From the NCBI GenBank assembly GCA_963931925.1, contig OZ007570.1, forward strand, positions 34,801,084 to 34,865,083: a stretch of 64,000 nt of DNA, written 5' to 3'. A model generated the notes under the pieces. That model was not told the origin of the DNA, did no database searches, and saw only the letters and a program-made list of their open reading frames with translations. Below, in pieces: positions 12,201 to 24,300 of this stretch. A program made the translations under genes and the position numbers. Origin of the DNA: Onchidella celtica. Lineage: Eukaryota > Mollusca > Gastropoda > Systellommatophora > Onchidiidae. Each line of letters opens with the position of its first letter. The stretch's first letter is position 1.

Positions 12201-15200
12201 AATTAGTAAGAAGGGCGCATGGATTAATGTATTGTATGTCACTGACGTTAACACTAGGATTACTTTGTGTTATCACATTTACTCAGGATGCATTTCAAAT
12301 CATCACGTTCCTATTCCCAAATGAAAATACTGATAAGTGTTTCTTTTGATCGAGTCCTTACATTTTGTGCATCAATTACTTTGAGGAAAAATTTTGGAAA
12401 ATTAGTAATCAAATTTCATTTTGAACTTGAATTAAATTTAATGCATCTACAAGTATTTCAAGCCCACATAATGTAAACAGACGAACTTTGAGCTTTTTTC
12501 CAGAAGAAATTCTATTCAGTAAAAATTTAATTTCTGTCATTTGAATTCTTTTGAAATTTATTCTGCTCAGCCAGAATAAGCAAGAACAATAAAGCATGTT
12601 TTTAGAATGCATCATTATTCCTTCGTATCAACAAAATGATCTATCGGACAATATCAGTTATCCACGGTACTAAATAATATTTTGTATCACATGAAGCCCT
12701 GTTAATCCAATTGTTTTCAAGTTTATGTTTGTACTTGGCAATGTAAGAGCGAAACCACTTACTCCTGCTCAGACATGGCAACTTGGTGCGGACATGGCCA
12801 AACCCTTCACAGCATAGGAGTTTTTCCCTTTTATCGGTGCAGACAAAAACGCTGAGTTCTCTTGATGTTAAAATGAGACCCCACTAAAAGAAAATTAAAA
12901 AGTATTCTTAAGAGAATTGAAGGAAAGGATTCTGAAATAATTCCGTTTTAGGTTAGATCAAACCTTCACTTCTTAATAAATAATATACAATTATATTATC
13001 AGGAGTGCACCTTTCCTTTCTCCGCCCTTTACTCTCTCTTTCGATTCTGTCAGTGGAAGATCTAGGCTGGAAATAAATGTGAATCGATATTCTAGTTGGA
13101 TTCGAGCAATCTAGGTCAAATTATTACCAGAGATTTCTGGATATCAATGTTATCTTTGTTATCTGAACTAGAAGCATAATATGTTCATGAGTATAATATA
13201 TAACAGTAGTAAACCAGTAGCTCTAGATCTAGTGTTTTAGGAGAATAATCGTTATACTGCCCCACTCCCTACAGATTTATCGTTGTACAAGACTAGGTCT
13301 GGATTGAGACATGCTTCCAGAGACTTGGGGTCTTATCTTATAATAATTCAGACAATAATTTTAGATCCCCTCCTTTCCCACTAGAAATATTGTTTAAAGC
13401 AGATCTGTGACATCATTCTAGACTGCTACCTGTAAAATACAAATTAGGGCAATATGGAAAAGAGTGAGAATTAATATTTTTCCGTCTCTTTGCAGTCTTA
13501 GGACTGTATGATAAAGTAGATGTGGATAAAACACCAGTCTCATCCATTGCTTTATTGGTGCACGATAAATATTGTTAATTGCTTTTAAACGTATTGGGGC
13601 GGGGGGGGGGGGGGGAGAGAGACAAACTGCATCAATACAGGACCAGCCTCTGATCTTGATCTCTAAAAGCAAGGTGGAATGATGAGTTTAGCTGAAAATC
13701 CAAATCTGAATCTGGACTCTTACGTCATTTAGTGCTTTTGATATGCCTTTAGCCTATCAGGGGAAACAATCTCGGAATTTTATCAATGAAAATTTCCTCG
13801 GCCTTTGGTAGTGGTGGCTGCCCTTTGACTGCTTTGTTACTTTGCTGTAAATTTCGATGTAACCAGATAAGTTACCCTAATAAACCTGAGTTCGATCATC
13901 TCATATACATATATACACATTCTCATAGGACACACATGACCATCTATCCCATTCTCCTTGGGTCTAGAAGGTTCGACTGACCCATAAATCAGCCAATAAG
14001 ATATTAGAATGTCTTTGCGTAACACCCCCCCCCTCTCCCCCAGGTCAATATTGCGCAAACAAAAAACTTCGCGAAAGTTATGGAAAAAAACTACACACCA
14101 CTGGTATCGGTCAAACCGAGGACAACGACTCCGTGAGTGAACAGAGTAATAAAGGGGTCGGGTTGAGAGAAACTCACCGCTACCCATAACACAAGGGGAG
14201 GGGGGGGGAGAATCAGACGCTACACCCCCCCCCCACACACACACACACCTTCAACCTCTATTTTTTCCCTCCCCTCACTCTACAACCCCTTCCCCGATTT
14301 CTCTCTCTCCCTTCTCTTTCTCTGTCACACATGACATAAATATAATTATTCAGGATAACAAAACATAAGAAAAACAAAATCTGTTGTTGTTTTTTTCTAA
14401 TGCTTTAATTCTACTGCCATGTTTTATCAGACAAAATCTCACCTTTGTTACAGAAAGATGTAAGTTGATTTGGCTGACAAGACTTCATCACAGGTGGAAT
14501 TAACCATAATATTCTGACTTTTTCATGTTTTACATACAAATACTAGGCTGCTACAACAGTGGACTTAGAAATTAGGTAGGTTTCAAAATCTCCGTAGTTC
14601 CACATGATGGCATTAACGTTTTATCAATAAAGGTCAGGAAGGCAGAATAATTTCATGACATGCTAATTGCGGCAATATCACAGAGACTAGTGAAAGTTTG
14701 GAGTGTTTCTGTAAATGTATATGTATTAGGGGCCAGCTATAAAGTACGTTGGCTAAATTTTTTACGACCGCCTCCATCCCCCACACATCCGGCCATGACA
14801 ATGGTGAATGTCCATAGAAAGGTCATGATCTTTTAGAACTTTAGGGACGTTGTCGGGATAATCATAGTTTTGTGCAAAGGTGAGGATTAAAATGAATGTT
14901 AAAACCAATATGACAGAAGAAACGATCTTTGGTAGTCCTTCGGGAATTTCTGCTGACGTTCTCTTGATCTGACAACTATGAGCAGTTTAACAGTCATCTT
15001 AACCCTTTTTGACTCTGTAAAAAAAAAAAAGGGGGGAAAAAACTTAACCTGTAAAGGCCTGTGGACATAAGTAGGTTGTTAAACAGTTAGGACTACTGAA
15101 AGCAACATTGCTTTCAGGCTCTCTCTTTCCGATACCAAGGCCATTCTCAGTCCTAAAAATTACAAGGACTTCGGTTCTCGCCTACTTGACGTACACGAGT

Positions 15201-15692
15201 TATTTAGTGCCCCACAAACAGCTCTCGCTTTCAAAATTTTTGTGAAAGTGTAAGTAATGGTGGGGCCGACTGTCATTTGACAAGGACATTGTTGTTACGT
15301 GGTCTTTCTGAAATCGGAATAAAAATGTTCTTGAGGGTGAAATCAGAAAAGAAATGGGAGAAGGCTGTATTTCATTCATTCCGATTTCGGAGAGATACGT
15401 TATCAAATCTCTCTTCCCCCCCCCCCCCACAAATAATTCCTAAAAGCTACCAGTATAAATTGGCCTTGAGATGATGGCTGTTGTAACATTCTTGAAATGT
15501 CTGACTATGCATTATAAAGACATACATTTAAAAAGACATACATTGAAGTCACGTTGATTTGCTGTCCAGAACAACTAAAATATCAGCATCAAAAGCAAAA
15601 GTGAGCGAATAACTGAACTTTGTTTCTTACTCTTAATAAAATGCCATTGAAACATCCATCTCTAGGCAAACAAATCTACAAGTTAATTGTTA
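9207..15692. other. Long unassigned intergenic region
   Basis: About 6.5 kb in which I recognise no gene, RNA gene or known element. It holds homopolymer tracts (23 G at 9788-9810; A-rich 11044-11060; C-rich 11561-11570, 14025-14033 and 14222-14233; G-rich 13598-13614) and a short CA run near 14234-14249. Base composition is uniformly AT-rich. The open frames of 60-135 residues show no domain. Confidence 0.4.
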
Positions 15693-16906
15693 TGTTACGA
15701 AGTAAAAGCGTGAACTGCGCCCATTGTGTTGTGAATGTTGCGAACGACTTTTGGGATAGGGGAAATAACCCAATTGACAGAATTGCACATAGAGAATCAA
15801 AATCGTGTCCAGGTATGGATGTTTTTACTTAGAGCTAGGGAACTAATCAGAAGCCTAGCTGTGGTCATGTGACTATTGGAGTTGAGACTATATTAACGAC
15901 TGCCCCACGAGCGTTCAGTTAGTGTTAGGCGAGCAAGCCCGCTCGTGAGATCACTCAGTCTTTCACGTTTTCTACTGGAAGGAAAACTAAGGTGTGGCAA
16001 CGTGCTGAGTATGAAAGTGCTGACAACGTGCTTTGTTGAACAGCAGACCATGACCATGGCCATGTCACTAAGCATCCAAAGCTTTTGAAAGATTTCTGGC
16101 TGATTGGATCAGCCAGACAATCGTAAGTAGTAGGGACAGTCGTTGACGAAATGCCACGTGCTTCCAAAGATGAAAGTAGCCATCTTGACATAGAACTATC
16201 TTTAGCGGAGGACAGAATGAGCAGACCAGGATTGGAAGTCAACATTTAGAAATTATCTATTTTGTGAATTTAAACTGTCTTTTGAACTTGGTGAGACTGG
16301 GAATTACCAGCTCATCACAGTTCGAGAACACTTACGCCAGGTGAAGTTATTTTGATGGTATGAGTGTCTTTTAAATGTAGATCTGCTATCCTACCTGTGG
16401 GATTTATCATTGAGTCTAAATTATTATGCCCAGGTCTCCGTAGTGAGCTAGGCAAGTTTGAGAATTGTTTTGGATTTCAGTATAGTCTGAAATATTCAGT
16501 CTACAGCTTCTGTACGACCTGTAGAATTACTTGAGTAACCCTACCTGCTCTGTCTTGTGCATAGCGATAGGTATAGCATAATTAAGAGGCTAGTGTTTTA
16601 GTGAGGGATTTATGAGAATGGAATGGATGTAGTTTAGTTAGGTAACTAAGTTAGCTTGAATTAGATTTATATTAGCGGGATTTCATTCTACATTGCTATT
16701 GATTTTGTTTTACATTTATATATTTATATTGTACTTGTTTATTACATCGTGGTTCAGGCCCTGCAGGCCTGACCAAAAGGTTACACAATTTTGTTATCTA
16801 GTGATTGGAATGCTTGGAGTGGGGTGTAGTTAGTTCTTAAACCTAAATGCAGTTGAAAAATATCTCCATATAACATAGTAACTTCTAGACAAACCAACCC
16901 CCGACA
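15693..16906 (+). mobile_element. Probable 5' LTR of a truncated Gmr1-like element
   Basis: The stretch starts TGTTACGA and ends CCCCCGACA. The end is followed two bases later by TGGAGGGGTC, nearly the same primer-binding-site-like sequence that follows the LTR of intact element A. A TATA-like tatattaac lies about 200 bp in, the same spacing as the TATAAAA of the solo LTR at 21106. A block caggcctgacc at about 16765 also matches that LTR. No duplicated target site was found, and the 5' boundary is inferred by analogy with the other LTRs. No gag, pol or second LTR follows, so the element is truncated. Confidence 0.5.
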
Positions 16907-16908
16907 TC

Positions 16909-16918
16909 TGGAGGGGTC
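16909..16918 (+). promoter_or_regulatory. Candidate tRNA primer-binding site
   Basis: TGGAGGGGTC begins with the TGG expected to pair with a tRNA CCA end. It lies two bases after the LTR terminus and closely resembles TGGAGGGGAC in element A (55560-55569, minus strand). The primer tRNA was not identified. Confidence 0.4.
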
Positions 16919-17344
16919 ATAAAAATAAGAAATAAATAAGTACTAAACGTTCCCCTTTCATAACATCTAAAGGGGATCGTGACAGTGAAAACAAAAACTT
17001 TCCGGGATTGTTAACGAGCCCGTTTGCATAAACTAAGTGTAAATCCGCCCGTTTTGTACAGGCGTGCGTGCGGCCATCGAGGTGTAAACTGAAATTTAGT
17101 CGGTATGCCTGGACTAACACCTATCGACCCCTTTACAACTATCGACCCCTTTTACGCATCAATTGCAGCTTACCGCTGTAATAAAAATTCACATTGGGCA
17201 TGCACACAATTTGTACTGGTTAATCCCTGCCCACAAGAAAACAACGCCGATCATCAAAACAAAACTAAGAGATCGAGGGTGAGTAGAGATCCATTTGTTT
17301 TTTCCTTGGCCGTGAAGTTGTGTTTTGGAACAAAATATTTCCCT

Positions 17345-17560
17345 GTCGGTGCAGACATGTTGGAATTTTGGGATTTTTCTCATATTTCCCTGTCGCTGAT
17401 CCTATGGTAGGTAGGATCGAACATCTAGTCCTCTTGGATAAGGACAAAACACTCGGAGGGACCATGTGCACATTGCGCACATTAAAGATACCTTAACCGT
17501 TAAAGATCGAGCAAAGCAGGCCGAACTGGCCGCTGCCCAGGCAAAATTGAATAAATTCTT
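17345..17560 (+). mobile_element. 5'-truncated SINE copy
   Basis: Same family as the SINE at 5195-5520. Shared blocks include tggaatttt, the tag(g)atcgaaca / aggaccgagca segment, acactcgga, ccatgt, gcacattaaagatacct, and aggccgaac. The tRNA-like head with box B is absent. Confidence 0.6.
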
Positions 17561-18259
17561 ATCCCTACCACTCCCTCCCTCCATGCAGAAAAAAAAAACG
17601 CCGACCGATTGGTCTGCTGCAGTTGTAACTGGGCTGCAAATACACTAAGGCAAATTTCCCATATGTGATTAAAGAAGTATACAAAATAGATTTAATTACT
17701 TCCTTAGTTTCTTTCTAGCAGATACCACTGTCCCAAGCTAGTTACGCATTGCGCAGCTGATTTGGTCGTCCTCAGAGAAAGTGTAAAGTTACGAACTTTT
17801 TAAATGTGGGTGTAGGCCTACGTAAAGTTCATGCATACCTGGTAGTATTTTGCACCGACGCGTAACACCTTCACCACAGTGTAACCAGTTACGCATAGTT
17901 CATGTATACGGCCACAGGATATGATCACTCTCACTGAAAACACACAGCGGCGGCCAAAGATTGGTTTTTACATTTGTCTTATCACAGCAGCCAAAATGTA
18001 GGGTAATGGAGGACAGGAAGATTGAAAGGGGTTGGTACTAATTAGGTAATACATTTCTCCTCTTGACATAAAGAGTATTATGTTTATAGACTAGTATCTG
18101 TTGTTTTCCTTAGGCGTTATCATGCTGGACATGATTTTAGTGTCCTAAAGTGTTGAACTTTCAAGAAGGAAGGAGATGGACCAAATGCCTATATTCCAAC
18201 GTCTATAATTATGTTCTAAGAGAGTGAAAGCTCAGTCTGTTTCAGTTTGATTGTGCGAC
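17561..18259. other. Unassigned sequence; would hold the 3' UTR of the lectin gene
   Basis: The lectin gene on the minus strand stops at 18260, so its 3' UTR must lie here. No clear AATAAA on the minus strand close to the stop was identified. Confidence 0.3.
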
Positions 18260-18357
18260 TCACTTTATCTCGCAGACGTAATGAAGTTTGTCATAACATT
18301 CGGTATCGTTCCACCAATATCCATGATGTCCATAGAATTGCACACAGTTCTCGTTAC
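18260..18357 (-). CDS. C-type lectin exon 5 (C-terminus)
   Basis: The acceptor is cctttttgcag before GTAACGAG, and the stop is TGA at 18262-18260. It encodes NENC, the WWNDTEC segment with the WND calcium-site motif, and the ending YVCEIK. The last cysteine is three residues before the end, as is usual in the family. The first two bases complete a glycine codon with the last base of exon 4. Confidence 0.92.
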
Positions 18358-21300
18358 CTGCAAAAAGGGTATACAATTAGTCATGGTGTACAATGATAAC
18401 CACATCTAGTATAAGGTTAGTTCGTGTATGCAGGGGAGGATTATCAGGAACGTCACGGCCAGCTGCTGGCAGACAAAGTATGCACGTCACAACTTCCTAT
18501 AATCCCTTAGCAAATCCTGGAACACCCGATCATCCTAAATCCGGTCAGACACAGTCAACTTATGCAAGCAAACAGAGTGTTCATTTTTGGATGACGTCTG
18601 AAACCAAACACGATGATATAGTCGACAAACAGTAAGCATTTTGGTGGTAAACACGACAAACTCTGCACTGTTATAGTAGAAGGACATTTAAATCATGCTC
18701 CACATAGAACCACCTCATTAGACTAACTTGACCATCTGAAACTGACCTCTGCTTTCCTCTATATCTCTTTGTACGTTGAAGATCAATCCAGGGCTAGAAA
18801 AACTGAAATAAAGGGGATTTTTCTATATCTCCTTTTATAATTACCATAGAATTTCTGCAGTAATCCTCAAACTGTCCAGTGGCTATTACGAATATCCAAA
18901 CTGTGAATCATATTTTCCATATTCTATGTTAAGATTTGAAATTTAAAATGAGTAGTCAGTGCTCATCCATGTTGGTGGCCAGACTGACCACAGGCCACGA
19001 CTGAGCAGAATGCCCACTGTTGACCAACGCTAATAGTGGGCTTTTTTGGGTACAATCGTTCACAAAATGATAGAAGTATGAAACTTGGCATAAATGTTGT
19101 CCATAAGGGCTACTTTAAGAAAAAGGTGTTTGCCACGAAAAATTTTCAAAATGGCGCCCAAAATTCAAGATCGCCGACACATATTGGGAATGGGCTATCT
19201 AACACATGTATATAAAATTAACTGCCTCAAATGCTATTTACATCTAAAGATATGTAATTGTGATATTGGAAAGAAAAAACCTTCAGTATAAAATGTTTCG
19301 GAGACAAAACTTCAAGATGGCTGCTAAATTCAAGATAGCCACCGTTGTGATTGTTTCTGAGTTTGGAAAAATGTCGCGGAAATTGACTATTTTGTTATGC
19401 AGAAGGCAGAGTTTATACAGGTGCAATGAACCTGACTAGTAAAGCAAAAACGAAAGGTGCATTGAACCTCCTTAGTCAAATAGATAGGGGAGGTTCATTC
19501 AACCTGAATAGTAAATTAAACAGGACAGGTGCAAAGATTTGACCTACTTTTTCATGTCAAAATAATGAAGCAAAGAAGACACCCTAGACATGCAGATCCT
19601 ATTTTAAATATTAATTTACATTTAGGGGCATTGAACCTAATTAGTCAATAGATAGGAGAGGTTCATTCAACCTAACCCTAACCCTAACCCTAACCCGAAC
19701 CTGACTAATTCATTTAAAATACATCCGCATGGTGAGGGAACAATTTGAAAGTGAAGTGACGATGACTTAGTTTAGGGCCTAGAGAGGAGCCCAAGGTTAG
19801 GCCTACCTATTGAATAATAATAACAAAAGTTAACCGATAGAAATCGACATGCAGGCCCTTTCAGTTTCAAAATTTGAATTGGAAAAAGATGGCGCCTGTG
19901 GTGGTCACAAAATTAGCCTAAACAAAGAAGTCAAGCCTGGGAGAGGATCGAGGCCTTTGCAATCAAATCAGCCTCGCTTTTCCCGAATAACGGAAGTTGA
20001 TAGCCTTGGGCTAGTTCTCTCTCTACACACAAGAGTGAAAACTTTGCACCGGAATAGTCGTCTCGACTATATCCTTGCATTGAACCGGTCGAATATTCTG
20101 GCTTATTTAGCGGTGCATTGAACCTGTCTAAACACTTTCTTATATCCGACATTTTCACTCTTTCATGATCTAATGAAGGAAAATAATTTTGCAGTCTTTG
20201 AGGGCGTTTGAGAGCAGAAGCAAAAAAAAACAAAACGCGGGGAAAGCCTGAAGTAAGAGTGTGCACTTTTTGCTGATCTTTTTCTTTTGTGCCAAATCCG
20301 TCAGTTGGACTTGCTCGAATATTTCAAATACAGCCACCCCCTACATCCATCAGCAAACAACTGAAAACGATATAGAACCTCAGAAAGTAGATATTATCAA
20401 CATAATTATGTGCAGAGCTCATAGAGAACAAATAATGTCAACCACAAACTGATGCACTGATTATGGATGGCTCTGTTTTCGTTCGTTGTCGCCATTCAGT
20501 AGAAGTCACTTTTCAAGAGAATTCAGAAATCACTTTTTCGGACCAAAAAAAAATGTTCCTGTTTAGACACAAGCACAAGTTGATAAAATGCTTGATCAAT
20601 ATAAATCTGACAGTCTGGAGGCCTATGCAAGAAACCGAGAAGGGGTTAGAGTAGACGTAAAGTGACACCAACTGGAAGGGTGCCGAAGATCTGTCCACGT
20701 TTATTTACAAAACAATGACAACAAATCAGAATGATTTCCTCTACTGACTAACAGTATACATAACATGCAAAATGGCATTGTATAGCAAGAGATGAAAACA
20801 GTCTACAACAAGATAGCCAGGCAGACTACTCCTTGCACATATGAAAAGGCCGATTAAAGAATATTCGTGCATCTGACACCTGCAATTGAACGCGGTTTTA
20901 CAACTGCTTGTATTCCTTCAAATCACACAGACAAAACAACTATTGCTGTGTCATTTTTTACCGGCTTAAACTCCGCCCACTGCAGCGTCTTTGAGTTTCT
21001 TGTGACAAATCAAGAAAACAGGATTATCTATAAATGATCAAACAAGAGGTCTTTGTAGCATCAATATGAAAAGAATTCTTTATTCATGCCATCCGCAGTT
21101 GTGATTGTCACGAGCAGAATTCTGTATTTGTGCAATAGAGCTCACGGTGAGTAGGAGTTCACGGGGTCGAGATCCAGTGAGTAGTATTTGATGTGGTATT
21201 TTGGGGGCTAGTGGAGTCACGCCCTGAGGCGGTAGGTTGTACTAAGAATGCCCGGAGATGTGAACTCATGGAGCACGCGTTTAGGGAGGGAAGCTCCACG

Positions 21301-24300
21301 GGGTTATTTCTGCTATAAAAGTGTTGATCCGCCAGATTTTAATTAGAGACGGCTGTAGGCATTGCACAGTGAGGCGCTCACGGCTCATTCTCCTGAGTCT
21401 GAAGTAGGAGACGAAACATAGACAACAGCCGAGGACAAAAGAGCTAACGTAAAGAACTAGCTGTTCAACGCCTTGTCGTACCGGGCCAAGGGCACGAACC
21501 GCGTCATTTGGATTCGCACTCGCTATACGGCGAGCGCAGAATGGTAAGGTTCAGCGATTAGCCAGTGAAGACAGGGCTACCCTGACAGAGAAGAAATCCA
21601 CTTTCAGCTATAAGGACTAACTCCCCGAGTCCGGAGATCTCGTTCTACAGGATTGATCGTGTAGACATCTAAGGAACCTTTACCCAAGTGTAGTGGATGA
21701 AGGCAGTAGCTATAGTGTTGTGATTAATAGAGTAGCAAGGAATGTGAGGAATTGTTAAATATCCATGTCGAGTAGTTCGACATAAATACTAGTAAGGAAT
21801 TGTGCTGTATAAGTGGAAGGCCATAACGGCTGCAAGTTCAGATGTATAACATATTTGCTTGAATTGATATGTGTGGTTGCGAGTTATAATTAGAAAAGTG
21901 CTAGTTAGTTAATTGGAATTATACCCTGGATGCTATATGATTACTATTATGTATTATGCAGTCAGAATTGTCGTATTGTAATAATAAGGACCCTCAGGCC
22001 TGACTAAATATATAACTTGTGCTATTTGAGTAATTATGGTATGCCTTGGCGAGTGTGAATTGGCCTCTTGAACAGTCGAAGGGCTATCTTCCCCATATCC
22101 CGACTTACCTTGCTCTTGACAGTGATATTGCGTCAGCTGTCAGAAAGAAAAGGAACATTTCTTTTCTTCAGATATGGAAAGACATGGAACATCAGAAACC
22201 TTTGCCAAACTGAGCAGATTCCCGGCGAGTGTTGGTGAGAACAACATTTGGAAGATAGAGAAATTGTAGACAGGTCATCCTATTTACAAATGTTGGTAAT
22301 GCCATAAACGGTCTCTCACTCGGTTTAACATTTTGCCACCAAAACAGCAGCCCTGATATATAACTTTCACAGAGCAGCGTACCCAGGATGTATTATCAAA
22401 GTCAAAATTGGGCAAAAAGAGAAAGTTGTATGTTGCAAAGCCCTGCGTGAGAAATAAAACCCAAACGATACAAAGCAAACTAAAGTGAAGACAGAAAATA
22501 CACAAAATTTTCGGCTTTCGCCTTTTTCAAGTGAAAAAAAAATCGAACAATAAAAGATTTCAACAGGAAACAGGTGACTTAACTGCGATTTCTTGCTTCG
22601 TTAGCAGCACCAAAGCACGCTCCTTCCATGCATTTGGCGGACAGTCGTGCTTTGTATCGTTTGGGTTTTATTTCTCACGCAGGACTTTGCAATACAACTT
22701 TTTCTTTTTGCCCAAGTTGGAATTGTATCGGGCGCTCATGTCCTAAGGAATATCGATATTCAAAAATGACATGTGACGTCATAAGGGGCGATGGCAAAGG
22801 ATCACTGGCTAGTCTCAATATTGAGAGCCCCCAGTATCGGCGCCGACTAATTTAAGGCTTTGCTCAGCTCTTTGTTGCGAAATATCTCCGCCCCCTATAA
22901 AAAGTGCTCAACTGGCATCACATGGTCTCAGACGGAATTAAAGTCATTGTCGGTCTCAGTACTCAAATCAGCAATTAAAATTTTCATATATTATGCTGAA
23001 ACAAGGGCTGGACACCCTTAGGTAAAAATCTCGCTTGGACAATTTTTGAGGTTAGTTGTCTGTTAAATTTTATTGATAATGAATTAAACAGGCTTGATAA
23101 GGACAAGGCTATGTCACTTATAGTATCTGTTGCTATAAACTCCATGATGTGCTGCCAAGGAAGAGAAATTATGGATTATTATATTGTTGGCGGCCATCTT
23201 GGATTTTCCCGCCATGTCGGATTTTTCTTCACGGCCAACACCTTATTCTTAAACACTATCATAAGGACAATGTTTATGCCAAGTTTCATTGTTCTATCAT
23301 TTTTTGAACGATTGTTCCAGTTATCAAGCCCACTATAACGGTTTATAAATACTGAACGACTAGAAATATTCCATTAGCATCGTGACGTGCAAAACCAAAT
23401 TCAAGAAAATGTCGTCCTGACCCTTAAAGTAAGTGAAGTGACTTCTAACTGACCAGAGGTTCCCGTTCATATTTCAATCAAAGCAGCTTAATCCGTGACG
23501 CTGTAGGTTTGCCATTATCTGCTATAATACCAGAATGGAATGAACATTAACCGAATGTCAGGAACACTGGCCTGCTACCAGACATCTTTCTCTATTCCGA
23601 GGCATGTACGAGAGTGGTCATGATTGAGTTAACAATTACATACAGGAACCGAATTTGACAAACATCAATTGAACCTGACCAAAACATATCCATCCAGCAA
23701 AGGATAGGGCCAGAAAAAGGTACTCATCGAAAATTCCACCGGGTCAGATCGATTTCATTGGATCTGTATAAGCATCTGTGTACAATCTGCAATGCAGTTT
23801 GGCGTGAGGGGATGTGAGCAAACTGAAAACGGTAACGGACATGGCTGAAAGACTCTCAGCAGGATATGCAGCTAACAGAATGACTCAATTGGTCATATAT
23901 TTCATCACCATAGCACATGGCAAGTCTGGCCATTTTTTGAAATATTTGTTCGGTCTCAGAATATGAGCTCCAAGTCTTTGCTTTGGAAAGGAAGTGCCGT
24001 CACAACCACTGAAAACGTGGAAGAATAGTACCGACTGTGACGCGTCCCTTAGTAATTGTTTTGGGGAAGCGTATGTTTAGGCCGAATCCCGGTACTGTGC
24101 TATTTGGGCCGAAGGTATTTTAGGCAAGGGAGTGTCAATTGCCACCGCGGAATACGGATTGTGGATTCAAGTGTGCATTGGAATGGTCAGATGGACCTGG
24201 GGGCGTGAGGGTCTAGTCAGTTTGTATCAATGGGCGGTAGTCAGATTGACTAATCAGGGGAATAGGGGCTGGGGCAGCGATCCCACCGCGGTAGTATTAG

